From contig JBPOGA010000013.1 in the NCBI GenBank assembly GCA_051252415.1, positions 1 to 64,000 on the forward strand: DNA of 64,000 nucleotides. The letters are read 5' to 3'. The notes under the pieces were generated by a model. The model was not told where the DNA came from and made no database searches. It saw nothing but the letters and a program-made list of their open reading frames with translations. The translations under genes and the position numbers were made by a program. Shown one piece after another: positions 45,570 through 55,400 of this stretch (its first letter is position 1; each line of letters starts with the position of its first letter). The DNA is from JBPOFY01 sp051252415. Its GTDB lineage: Bacteria > Verrucomicrobiota > Verrucomicrobiia > Opitutales > Coraliomargaritaceae.

Positions 45570-46937
45570 ATGTTCACTCCTCATAAACTCATAGCGCTAA
45601 CGATTCTATTAGTCGCAAACACCACTTCCTTTTCGCTAAACGCCCGCACCATCGAAATCGATTCATTGAGGGAACTGCGAAAGGCTTCAAAGGAAAGTGA
45701 TCAAAACATCCGGATGAAGCCAGGGCATTATAAGATCAATGGCTTTGAAGATACTGGGACTACCGTGATGGAGTTCACGGGGTCCAATAATACCTTTGAT
45801 CTGACAGACGTTACCATCGAGTTTCAAACCGAACTCTTTAACGAGATGACGGGGACGAAAGTGCATGGACTACGAATGTATACCATCATGGGAGACAAGA
45901 ACACCTTTATAGGTGGACGCTTCGAAGAAACTGGCGACACGCCCCCAAATGTGAGCGTCGCCAGCTTCTTCATCGAAGGCCATGACACTACCTTCAGAGA
46001 CTGTTTTTTTATAACACAGGGCTCATCGCCCTATGGCGTAGGCGACATGCTCGGCAAAGGGCGCGGCTCTGCAATGAAACTACAAAAGCACAGTGCCATG
46101 GCGATCACCGGCGATCGTCCTTACATCAAAGACTGTAAGTTTCGCATCAATACATACGGCCATGGCATCCACATCCACGGATCACAGGATGCGCACTTCG
46201 ACGGCGTTATCATGATGGGCGACCAACGCAACACCAGTGACATCCGCGACTCCAAAGATCCGCTGATGAAAGAATTCGATTACGAATACCAATTCCCGGA
46301 TTGGAAGAAGGGAGAACCTCTCCCCCGCGACGAAATGATCGGACTCACTGAAGATGGCATTCGCGCCTATCTTGATGGTGAGGACAAGGACACCGGTGAA
46401 AGACGACGCACTGGGCACATCCTTGTCGAAAACTGCGCCATCAATGGCATGCGAGGCGGTATCACACTGGCCATCGGCAGCAGTGCAACCGTCAGAGACA
46501 GCGTAGCGATCAACTGTTCGCACGGCTTTTCACTGCCATCTAATTCAACAATCGAAAACTGCCGAGCTAATGTCACCAACGGCCCAGCACTCATGTTGCC
46601 TTATACACACAAAGGAAATTCCGAGATCGAGATCGAACTCTTGGAACACCTCGGCGAAGAAGTCGGCACGCACCCACTCGCCGAAATCACCGGCAGTGGT
46701 CACAAAATCACATTTACAACCAAGGCCCCACCTCCCGCCAGATTGCGACCAATTATAGTCGGCAGCACCGGCGCACGCTACACTGACAACGCCGACGAGA
46801 AAAACCGAGCGACTGAAATTGAAATCGACAATAGGACCGACCACACCGTCATCCTCAATGCCAGCTCCTCCAATTGCAAAGTGAAGAGCAAGGGCAAGGT
46901 TCTCGAAGACAAAGGTAAGAACAACAAAACCCGGTAA
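45570..46937 (+). CDS. Secreted right-handed beta-helix protein, paralogue 1
   Basis: 455 residues, signal peptide about 1-26 (TSFSLNARTIEIDS follows). The body is a right-handed parallel beta-helix, seen from repeated short strands with Asn/Gly turns (NNTFDLTDVTIEF, HILVENCAINGM, TVRDSVAINCS). It shares with the genes at 48204 and 49607 and with part of the 52456 gene the motif GSSPYGVGDMLGKG (151-164), then KHSAM, YGHGI and EDGIRAY. The fold is used by polysaccharide lyases, epimerases and some glycosidases, and the neighbouring lyase, GH39 and sulfatases suggest a carbohydrate target. I cannot assign a known family. This copy is the most divergent of the set. Confidence 0.75.
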   Translation: MFTPHKLIALTILLVANTTSFSLNARTIEIDSLRELRKASKESDQNIRMKPGHYKINGFEDTGTTVMEFTGSNNTFDLTDVTIEFQTELFNEMTGTKVHGLRMYTIMGDKNTFIGGRFEETGDTPPNVSVASFFIEGHDTTFRDCFFITQGSSPYGVGDMLGKGRGSAMKLQKHSAMAITGDRPYIKDCKFRINTYGHGIHIHGSQDAHFDGVIMMGDQRNTSDIRDSKDPLMKEFDYEYQFPDWKKGEPLPRDEMIGLTEDGIRAYLDGEDKDTGERRRTGHILVENCAINGMRGGITLAIGSSATVRDSVAINCSHGFSLPSNSTIENCRANVTNGPALMLPYTHKGNSEIEIELLEHLGEEVGTHPLAEITGSGHKITFTTKAPPPARLRPIIVGSTGARYTDNADEKNRATEIEIDNRTDHTVILNASSSNCKVKSKGKVLEDKGKNNKTR

Positions 46938-46944
46938 GCAAAAC

Positions 46945-47434
46945 GTAGGGGCCGTGCTCGTCGCGGACCGCGCATCCACCATAACTTTAAAACACATCTA
47001 AATCTCACGAACATACGCGGGCTTCGCAAGCAAAGCCCCTACGAATGACGAACCACGTATCCTAGTGTAGGGGCCGTGCTCGTCGCGGACCGCGCATACA
47101 CCATAACTTTAAAACACATCTAAATCTTACGAACATACGCGGGCTTCGCAAGCAAAGCCCCTACGAATGACGAACCACGTATCCTAGTGTAGGGGCCGTG
47201 CTCGTCGCGGACCGCGCATACACCATAACTTTAAAACACATCTAAATCTTACGAACATACGCGGGCTTCGCAAGCAAAGCCCCTACGAATGACGAACCAC
47301 GTATCCTAGTGTAGGGGCCGTGCTCGTCGCGGACCGCGCATACACCATAAGCTCACGCCACTTCGAAACCTCACGAACACTCGCGGGCTCCGCAAGCTGA
47401 GCCCCTACGTATCCAAACGAACCACGCACCACGC
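46945..47434. repeat. Four tandem 122-bp REP/BIME units ahead of the RAYT gene
   Basis: Units start at 46945, 47067, 47189 and 47311 with exact 122-bp spacing. Each begins GTAGGGGCCGTGCTCGTCGC, has GGACCGCGCAT, an AT-rich middle, then CGGGCTTCGCAAGCAAAGCC with CCTAC, and a tail of about 24 nt with GAACCACGTATCCTAGT. The outer GTAGGGGC/GCCCCTAC is inverted. Units 1-3 are almost identical, and unit 4 differs in the middle (AAGCTCACGCCACTTCG replaces the AT-rich part). They fill the gap between a beta-helix gene and the RAYT start codon. Confidence 0.92.
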
Positions 47435-48019
47435 ATGACCACGAACGCCCAACCGCAGCGGAAAACGGATCATCTGCGGATTGGGCGGGCTTCGATTCCA
47501 CGGGCGCGCTACTTCATCACCCTTTGCACCCGCTCTAGAAAGACGAATCTGACTGCAGAATCGTTGGCCGGCGCCATCCGCAATACATGGCGACAACAAC
47601 ATCGGGATCAGGACTACATCCTGCACTGTGCCACGATCATGCCCGATCACATTCACTGGCTATGCACCCTCGGCGAACGAATCAGCCTCGCCCAAACGAT
47701 CAGTAAATTCAAGGCCCTGACTAAGGGCGCACTCGCCGACAAACAATTGGAATGGCAGCGCAACTACTACGACCACCGCCTCCGAGCCGACACCGCACTC
47801 GAAGCCTTTGCCAAATACATATTTCTCAACCCCTACCGCAAACAACTGATTACGACCGAGGAAGAATGGCCATGGTGGGCATTGAACAAGGACACCCACC
47901 CCGAGTTTATCGCCGCATTAAAAGACGGCAGCTACCCACCACCCGAATGGCTCGGAGAGTCGATACCTCTAAAAGAGATCGTGGATTCGGATTTAGGTTT
48001 TGAGACAGATCCAACGTAG
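47435..48019 (+). CDS. REP-associated tyrosine transposase (RAYT)
   Basis: 194 residues of the Y1/HUH transposase family (Transposase_17). The metal-binding HUH motif is His72-Ile-His74 in MPDHIHWLC, preceded by RARYFITLCTRSRKTNLT. The catalytic Tyr128 is in AKYIFLNPYRKQL. RAYTs nick single-stranded DNA and are thought to mobilise REP palindromes that flank them. Here four 122-bp units precede the gene and one related unit follows. The stop codon TAG is supplied by the first bases (GTAG) of the downstream repeat, so the gene ends exactly where the repeat begins. Length is normal and the key residues are intact, so it may be active. Confidence 0.93.
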   Translation: MTTNAQPQRKTDHLRIGRASIPRARYFITLCTRSRKTNLTAESLAGAIRNTWRQQHRDQDYILHCATIMPDHIHWLCTLGERISLAQTISKFKALTKGALADKQLEWQRNYYDHRLRADTALEAFAKYIFLNPYRKQLITTEEEWPWWALNKDTHPEFIAALKDGSYPPPEWLGESIPLKEIVDSDLGFETDPT

Positions 48020-48151
48020 GGGCCGTGCTTGCCGTTTCGACAGACTCAAGGCCCCGAGTTCGTCGAGGGGCGCGGACCGCGACACCGCTGAAATATCACG
48101 ACTCTTCCGAACCTCTCGAACACGCGCGGGCTTCGCAAGCAAAGCCCCTAC
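48016..48151. repeat. GTAGGGGC-family unit behind RAYT, with a small insertion
   Basis: The left end GTAGGGGCCGTGCT and the right end CGCGGGCTTCGCAAGCAAAG with CCCCTAC match the upstream 122-bp units. Between GTGCT and GCGGACCGCG there is an extra stretch (about 48030-48070) containing TTTCGACAGACTCAAGGCCC and GAGTTCGTCGAGGGG, the palindrome family seen at 629-908. The unit therefore carries a second repeat type inside it. Confidence 0.8.
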
Positions 48152-48203
48152 AGAAGAAGTTGCACGAACCACCGATTCCCCTCAACCTCTGCGACTTTAC
48201 CCC

Positions 48204-49610
48204 ATGAAGCACTTTATTCTACTCTCGCTCGCTTGCCTCACCGCAGCCTTTGCCCACCTCTCCGCAGCCTCTCACAAGGTATCCAGCCTTGCAGAACTCA
48301 TGCAGCTCGCTTCCCAAAGTGGCAATGAGGTCACCATGGCACCGGGCACTTACAGCGTGCGCGACTACCTGACTCCCGAGATGCTGGCTGTCGTCGGTAA
48401 GAACCTCGACAAGAGCCAGGGTAAACGCCCACCTAGTCCTGTCCTCGACTTCAGCGGCAACGAAAACACTTACCACCTCGACGGTGTTACCTTCGAAATC
48501 GACACAGGTATCTACGACGACATCAGCCTCGCGGGATACCATCGATTCGTTCATATCAGTGGACACCGAAACAAGATCAACGGACTCAACCTTCGCTACG
48601 TCGGCCCTCAACAAGGCACCAATGGAAATGCACTCACACTCTGGGGCGATGGCAACGAACTCACCGATGTTTCCCTCTTCGTGCATGGCTCCTCTCCCTA
48701 TGGATACGGTGACCACCTCGGCAAAGGTCACAGCAAACTCGTTCCAGAACTCGGTAAACAAAGCGGCCTCATGGTCGGTGGCGACAACTCGATCCTCAAA
48801 CGCTGCCGCGTGATCAGCCGTGCATTCGGACACTGCTTCTATATTCAAGGCGCGCGCAATACCGTCTTAGAAGATTGCTACGCAGAAGGCGTCAACCGCT
48901 CCACCAACGATATGCTCAGCGATACCGAAGGCCCCGCATATGAGCTCGGTTTCAAATCGGTCTACGAAAATCGCGACGGCCGCTTCGTCATCACGCCTGG
49001 CTATCGTAAATGCCTCACCGAAGACGGTTTTCGCACTTACTCCGAAGGTGGCCCACGCAATCAAAAAACAGGCACCACGACACTTATCAATTGCACCGCG
49101 ATCAACACCAGAGCCGGCTTTGAAATCATTGGCCCTGTAGACGGCGAGGCACCCACCACATTGACGAGTTGCACCGCACTCGGCGCAGAACGCGGCTACC
49201 TATTAATCAACGGCAACATTAAGACACGTAAATGCCGCGGCGACGTGGCACACGGTCCGCTCCTCTATCTCTGGCGTGGTGCAAATGCCGATGTGGAACT
49301 GGAACTCGTTGGTCCGACTTCAGAATACACCGTGCATGCACTGGCCACTATTGGTGGCGAAAACCATCGTGTAAAACTCACTCGTTGGGAAGCGGAAGGT
49401 CCCATCGCACCTTACCCGATTATGCTCGGCTATGGCATGCCAGCGCACGCTGAAATGCAAACCGCTCCACTTCCGGAAGCAGCGACCAACATCACACTCA
49501 TCAACGAGACCGGCTCGCCAGTGATCGCTAGTGAGCTCGTTAGCCCCACTTATAACGACGCAGCCGACTTTCGCGACCCAGTAAACTTCAAACAAGGTCA
49601 GCCAAAGTGA
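48204..49610 (+). CDS. Secreted right-handed beta-helix protein, paralogue 2
   Basis: 468 residues from ATG 48204 (MKHFILLSLACLTAAFAHLS is a signal peptide). The same frame is open back to 48000 but that part runs through the repeat and is excluded. Beta-helix features: LMQLASQSGNEVTMAPGTYS, FSGNENTYHLDGVTFEI and GHRNKINGLNLRYVG. The family motif GSSPYGYGDHLGKG is at 162-175, followed by GKQSGLM, FGHCFY, DTEGPAYELGF and EDGFRTY. It is closer to the next gene than to the first paralogue. Its stop codon overlaps the start of the next gene (GTGA), indicating coupled translation. Confidence 0.78.
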   Translation: MKHFILLSLACLTAAFAHLSAASHKVSSLAELMQLASQSGNEVTMAPGTYSVRDYLTPEMLAVVGKNLDKSQGKRPPSPVLDFSGNENTYHLDGVTFEIDTGIYDDISLAGYHRFVHISGHRNKINGLNLRYVGPQQGTNGNALTLWGDGNELTDVSLFVHGSSPYGYGDHLGKGHSKLVPELGKQSGLMVGGDNSILKRCRVISRAFGHCFYIQGARNTVLEDCYAEGVNRSTNDMLSDTEGPAYELGFKSVYENRDGRFVITPGYRKCLTEDGFRTYSEGGPRNQKTGTTTLINCTAINTRAGFEIIGPVDGEAPTTLTSCTALGAERGYLLINGNIKTRKCRGDVAHGPLLYLWRGANADVELELVGPTSEYTVHALATIGGENHRVKLTRWEAEGPIAPYPIMLGYGMPAHAEMQTAPLPEAATNITLINETGSPVIASELVSPTYNDAADFRDPVNFKQGQPK

Positions 49611-51031
49611 TTCGAATAGCACTAGCTTATCTCAGCCTACTCTGCGTAACAATCAACGGAGTATTCGGCAGCGAAACGATTGAAGTCGATTCACTCGAAG
49701 CACTCGCCCAATACGCACATAAGGATAATGTGAATGTTCGCCTGCTTCCAGGCACCTATGAGCTAAGCGACATAGCCATGGGGCAACTCTTCGATATGAA
49801 TGAGAAGCCCTACGGCTTCAAAGGGAGAAATCCAAAGAGCGTCGCCTATTTTTACTTTTCTGGAAACGACAGCAATTACGACCTGACTGGTGCGACAATC
49901 CAGATACATTCCAAATTAAATGCAGCCTATGGATACCGAGAAATCTATGAAGTTTTTGTCAGTGGACACCGGAACACGATTAAGGGCTTAACACTCCATG
50001 ATGTAGGCAACACGCACGCCAAACATAGAGCCAAAGCAGTCTGCATTATAGGCAACGACAATACACTAGAAGGTGCGGATCTATTCGTCCACGGATCTTC
50101 CCCTTATGGCTACGGCCATTTACTCGGCAAAGGTGGCGGCGCATTCGTGCCACTACGAAAACACAGCGGAATACTCATATGCGGCGAGCGCACTAAGGTC
50201 ATCGGTTGCACAGTGAAGCAATACGCCTTCGGTCACGCTATCGTCATGCAAGGTGCGGTCGACACTCTGGTTCAAGATTGTTATGTCGAAGGTGAGATGC
50301 GAACCACCGACGAAATGCTCGCAGAAACTGAAGGTCTAGCATTTGATGTAGGCTTTAAAAGCCACTACCCTCCGGGGCAAATTATGCCTGGGCAAATCAA
50401 GTGCCTCGCCGAGGATGGCGTCCGCACATATGCAGATGGTGCTTTCTTCGACAAACGCAGAACAGGCCCGATTGAGGTGATCAACTGCACCGTCAAAAAC
50501 ATGCGTTCTGGCATCACTCTTGGCATGGAACAAGGCCCCTCGAAAATCGTGAATTGCACGGTCATTGGCTTTCAGGAACGTGGCTACTCGATCGGCAGTA
50601 ACGGCAAGATTCTCAACTGCACAGGCGACGCTAAATACGGCCCACTGCTTACCTTTATCGGAGCGAGCTCAATGAACTGTGAAATCGACCTGCTACTATT
50701 GCCCGAAACCAGCGAGTTCCCTGTCCATCGTCTGCTCGAAGTCAATGGGAAGGGTCACAAAATCCGCCTTAGAAATGCCGAGGGCGTGCAACGTGACAAG
50801 CACACTCCCATCGTTTTTGGCGAGTCCGACTGGGGCGACATTCATCTCTTCCGTGCTCCGGATTCTGACCCTAAAAAATACTCTGGAGCATATGATTGTA
50901 AACTCCTCAACGAAACAGGCATGCCGGTCGTATTCAGCGAACTCTCAAAAGATTGCCTCGTGATTACCAATGGTGAAATCAAAGATGACCGCGGTCAGAA
51001 CAACGAAGTTAGATTCGTTGCTTCAGACTAA
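49607..51031 (+). CDS. Secreted right-handed beta-helix protein, paralogue 3
   Basis: 474 residues from GTG 49607, which overlaps the previous stop by 4 nt. A signal peptide (about 1-21, IALAYLSLLCVTINGVFG) is followed by EALAQYAHKDNVNVRLLPGT and FSGNDSNYDLTGATIQI. Motif GSSPYGYGHLLGKG at 163-176, then RKHSGILI, AFGHAIVMQGAV, TTDEMLAETEGLAFDVGF and EDGVRTYADG. All positions conserved among the four copies are present. The next gene, a sulfatase, begins five bases after its stop, so a beta-helix/sulfatase operon is likely. Function within carbohydrate breakdown is inferred only. Confidence 0.78.
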   Translation: MIRIALAYLSLLCVTINGVFGSETIEVDSLEALAQYAHKDNVNVRLLPGTYELSDIAMGQLFDMNEKPYGFKGRNPKSVAYFYFSGNDSNYDLTGATIQIHSKLNAAYGYREIYEVFVSGHRNTIKGLTLHDVGNTHAKHRAKAVCIIGNDNTLEGADLFVHGSSPYGYGHLLGKGGGAFVPLRKHSGILICGERTKVIGCTVKQYAFGHAIVMQGAVDTLVQDCYVEGEMRTTDEMLAETEGLAFDVGFKSHYPPGQIMPGQIKCLAEDGVRTYADGAFFDKRRTGPIEVINCTVKNMRSGITLGMEQGPSKIVNCTVIGFQERGYSIGSNGKILNCTGDAKYGPLLTFIGASSMNCEIDLLLLPETSEFPVHRLLEVNGKGHKIRLRNAEGVQRDKHTPIVFGESDWGDIHLFRAPDSDPKKYSGAYDCKLLNETGMPVVFSELSKDCLVITNGEIKDDRGQNNEVRFVASD

Positions 51032-51036
51032 TAACG

Positions 51037-52449
51037 ATGAAGAAATACAATATAGTCGTCATCAATCCCGACCAAATGCGTTGGGATTATATGACGCCAA
51101 ATGGACACCCCTTCATTGAGACAAAGCATCTCTCACGGCTCGCCGAGATGGGCACGAATTTCAACCATGCATATTGCCCCTCGCCAATGTGTGGTCCAAG
51201 TCGTACGTCCATGTTAACTGGCATGTATCCCTGTGAACATGGCGTGCGTGACTACGGCGGCAACCTAGACCCCACGAGCCCAAACGCCTTACATCAGCTC
51301 AAAGAAGCTGGCTACCATCGCGCCTTATTCGGCAAGCAGCATGTCATCGTCGAAGACGCCATTGGTATCCATTACGACGAGGGCGAAGACTATTGCCTCG
51401 GCAATATGGACGACCACCCCGACTATATGCGTAGTTGGAGTTCTGGCACATTGGAAGACGACAGCCCATGGAATGTAACTGAGCGTTTCACCACTGCAGG
51501 GCTGAATTACATAGACCGTCGCCATGACACTGGTGAGCCCTTCTTCCTGAGTCTAAACTATCAGGACCCCCACCCCTACTTCACCGCACCGGAGCCCTAT
51601 GCCTCGATGTTCTCACCCGATCAATTTGAGCTGCCGGACAACTTCCGACGCGAACCCGTCCCTGGCGAACCACAGCGCATGAGTCACTGGCGGGAAAACT
51701 CACGCTCGCATGAGGCAATGGAAGACGATTTCAAAAAAGCCATGGCTATGTATTGCGGCCAAATTCGCTACGTGGACGACCAAGTCGGACGTGTCCTAGA
51801 TAAACTGGAGACCCTCGACATTCTAGACAACACCATCGTGCTCTTCTGGAGTGACCATGGAGAATTCCTCGGCGACTACGGCGTCACCCATAAGCTAGCA
51901 GCCTTTTACGATTCGATGGTGCGCGTGCCAGTCATCCTTTGGGATCCCAGTGGACGCATTCCGCGCGACGACAGTAGTGATTTTGTGGAGACGCCGGACA
52001 TGATGGCCACGATCCTCGATCTTTGCGGTGTGTCCCAACCCAAAGACAGTCGTGCTCATTCGCTAGTAAAGAAAGGTTATCAGGCACGTGTCGACGTCTT
52101 CGCCGAAGGCGGCACTTATTTGGCACCACTCGACCAACCCATTGAAGGCGTCAATTTAAGAGCACCCCACCGCCCCAGCCAATACGGCCCCGGATCGATG
52201 CTACGCACCAAGAAGTGGAAACTCTGCACGCACAGCTTCGATTGTTGGGAACTCTACGACCTAGAAAACGATCCTACAGAGTGCTACAATGTCATCAACG
52301 AACCTGCAAACACAGCAATCGTGCAGCAGCTCAGCCAACGCCTGATGCAACGCACTCTCTGTATGGGACAAGCGCCCGAACATTTAGCTCACCCACAATC
52401 CATCGGTCTAGACCAAGATCAGATGCCGATTTTGGATTCGGAAAGTTAG
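51037..52449 (+). CDS. Sulfatase (type I), no signal peptide
   Basis: 470 residues starting directly in the fold (KKYNIVVINPDQMRWDYMTP). Formylglycine motif CGPSR with Cys52, followed by TSMLTGMYP; later conserved parts are FGKQHVIVE, NYQDPHPYFTAPEPYA and LFWSDHGEFLGDYG. Like the sulfatase at 34107 it has no export signal, so it should work in the cytoplasm. It sits 5 nt behind a secreted beta-helix protein, which suggests that the product of the extracellular step is imported and then desulfated. Confidence 0.92.
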   Translation: MKKYNIVVINPDQMRWDYMTPNGHPFIETKHLSRLAEMGTNFNHAYCPSPMCGPSRTSMLTGMYPCEHGVRDYGGNLDPTSPNALHQLKEAGYHRALFGKQHVIVEDAIGIHYDEGEDYCLGNMDDHPDYMRSWSSGTLEDDSPWNVTERFTTAGLNYIDRRHDTGEPFFLSLNYQDPHPYFTAPEPYASMFSPDQFELPDNFRREPVPGEPQRMSHWRENSRSHEAMEDDFKKAMAMYCGQIRYVDDQVGRVLDKLETLDILDNTIVLFWSDHGEFLGDYGVTHKLAAFYDSMVRVPVILWDPSGRIPRDDSSDFVETPDMMATILDLCGVSQPKDSRAHSLVKKGYQARVDVFAEGGTYLAPLDQPIEGVNLRAPHRPSQYGPGSMLRTKKWKLCTHSFDCWELYDLENDPTECYNVINEPANTAIVQQLSQRLMQRTLCMGQAPEHLAHPQSIGLDQDQMPILDSES

Positions 52450-52455
52450 ATTGAA

Positions 52456-55400
52456 TTAAGGCTGAATTTGCACCCGATAAAAACACTTCGGAATAAGAAA
52501 TGCATCAGGATCTGACATAAGTATCGTATCACCCGTGCCAGTTATAGGATCGCCAACATCCGCCCAATCTTCGGGGTCTAATGTTATGTTACGTTGCAAT
52601 TGATAGATGCGCCCGTGAATCGATTCCATACTGAATTCTATATCGTCTCCCGAACGGGTCCCCATAGGCATGACGAGCTCATCATCTGAAATAGGAGCAA
52701 AAGGCTTTACGCTCACCTGAGCAGAGTCACCACTCTCACCCGAGCCATTTTCAGCGGACACGACGTAGTAATAATACGTTCCGTTTGTCACATCGGTATC
52801 GAGATAGGTCCCACCAGCCACACTCGCGATCGTGCTATATCCACTGCCATCATCGGCCATAGAGCGTTTGAGGTGATGCTGTGTCGCACCAGTCGACACA
52901 ATCCAGTTCAGAGAGACTTGTCCATCACTAGGTGTTGCTGCGAGATTCGTAGGGATAGGCGGAGGTGCCGGAGTAGAACCCCATATCTCGACTTCGAGAA
53001 TACTATTCCATGCGTTCTGCGTGTTACCATAGCCGACAATGCGCACATAACGAGAAAGTGTATCCGTGACATCAACGATTTCCAAATCAGCAGTCACGCC
53101 TGAACTATCAACCGTTCCGCCCGTGACTGAAGTCCAAGTCGAATCATCCTCTGAAACCTCGATCTCAAATGTGGACACACGGCTTGCACCGTTGAGCCAA
53201 GCGATTTTGAGGTAGTTCACATTTTGCAAAGCACCAAGATCATAGCGTATCCATTGGCCATCTCCTTGCGCAGACCAGCGAGTATCAAGATCTTCATCGA
53301 CGGTATTTCCTGGCACATTAGAGGCTTGAAAATCACTGGCTGTAATATCACCCGAGCCAACTGGGATCTTAGCGATACCAAAGACGGCCGACACTTCAGC
53401 ACTGGGGTCACTTTCCTGACCATCGGCTGTCACAGTGACTATATAATAATAAACTGTCCCGCTGACCGCTGTGTTGTCGGTAAATGTAGTCTCAGTGGGC
53501 GTAGCGATGTTCATATAAGGCCCGCCCTCGGCAGTTGAGCGCTTCACTGTGTAGCTGCTCGCACCTGACACGGCGTTCCAGCTAAGGTCGATCGCGTCGA
53601 CAAGGGGAGTTGCTGTCAGCCCACTTGGCCCAGCAAACTCGGTTCCAAAAACTTCAACTTCAGCTAAACTAAGCGGATCTGTTCCTCGAAGCTGGATGAG
53701 CACATAACGACCTGCAATACCTGGGAACAAGGAAACGGAAGGAGCCGGATAATTCGCTTGATAGTTGGTCCAGACGACTTGCTCGTTCACATCCAAAAGT
53801 GTCACATCGTAGTCGCTCAAGCGGGCTGGACTACTACCCGTTCGATTCCATATTTTAATTTCCGAAATATCGAAGGTGCCCTCTAGATCGAGCTGCCACC
53901 AAGGCTGCGCTTCATTATTTGTGTGCGTGACTGAGCCATCGCCAAAGTCTCCACTGGTGTTTTGGTCAATGGCGAAAGATGCGAGTGTATCATAATCATC
54001 AGAACTTTGTGTAGCAGTTCCAAAGAAAGCTAGGTTATCAAGAATATCCCAGTTCTGCGTCGAGATGCTATTCGAAGTGCCGGCATCTGTAACCGTGCCA
54101 ATCGATTGTCCGGTTATACCAGTGGTATTGTCATCTATAATCAATGGATAGCCAGTCAGGTTATTGATCACGATATCTTCGGCCAGAAAGTCTTCTGTCA
54201 CGTCACTTTCACTGATGATGCGTTTATCGCCGCCGACATTGACCTCGAGAACTTGCTCAGGATTTTGCACGGCGCTGCGAAAAGTCAGATTATGATTCCT
54301 ACCAATAATGTAAGCGATATGCTTACTTCCACTGTAGTTGGTTCCCTCGTGCGGGAGAATTGTGATGTCTGCGATAACTCCACTGTCAGACTCATAATCG
54401 ACACCAAATGCCGGTCCGTGCTCCACATCAGAAAAGCAGTTTTTGATAACTCCGGAACCGATCGCATAGCCTCGTTCAGTGCCAATCGCTGTGCAACCTT
54501 CCACATATTTAAAACCTTTTGCATGGGTCAAAGTCACCCCTACCCGCGTATTGACGAGTGTATTGTTGAGGATGGTCGGGTCGTTCGTTCCGCGAGAAAT
54601 CCATTCTCCATTCACATAAGTATTACCGGCATTATAGGCACGGATGCCAGCCTCTGAGGTGCTTTTGGTATATCCTGGCGGAAGCGGGAAGCCCCAGACA
54701 GTCTGGAAACCGATGTCGAAAGCTGGCCCAGAAGTCTCCGCCAGAATATCGTCAGTCGTAACTGTTTCCGCTTCAACATAACAGCCTTCAATGGTGGGAT
54801 AGTTGGCCGCTTGCATGAAAATACAGTGCCCGTAGGATTCCTGCATCAAAGTGCAGTTTAGGACATGATTATAATTCCCTCGGACCAGCAAGCCGCTGTG
54901 CTTCCAGTGCTTGATTGTCCAGGTAGCACCTTTGCCGAAGCAATCACCATATCCATAAGGATAGGAACCTCGAATCTCGAAGTAGAAGCCTTCCACCCGA
55001 TTATATTCGCCGTCAATGATCATGTTGACGCCCCCACTCTTGCCCGCGGTGCCATACTTGTCGCACAGATCCAACATGGTCAGGTCCTTGAGGACATTAT
55101 TATTCCCGTAGATTTGCATATGGCTCATGCTCAAACCGTCCTCGTAAATATCGGCCGCAAAGTTAATGGTAACACCTGTAAAGTCGTAGGTGCTATTGCT
55201 GCCCCAAAATTCAAAGCGTGGCGTGCCGTAGGTGTTGCGGACATCATCGGCATCGATAGTGTAGGTGCCAGGTGTCAGAGTTGCGTTAATATTATCCTGC
55301 ACCAGATAAGGCAACAGCGCTTCCGGAGTATTCACAGTGACCGTGATGTAGTAAGCGTTGGTCAACTCGTTTGAAACAACGTTCATTAAAGTATCACCAT

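Noticed and set aside
46945..47434. Possible CRISPR array, because of regular direct repeats
   Set aside because: Repeat period is 122 bp with almost identical sequence throughout, no variable spacers, and no cas genes; it is a tandem REP/BIME array.
48000..48203. 68-codon extension of beta-helix paralogue 2, overlapping the RAYT gene
   Set aside because: It runs through the REP unit and lies in front of a perfect signal peptide at ATG 48204.
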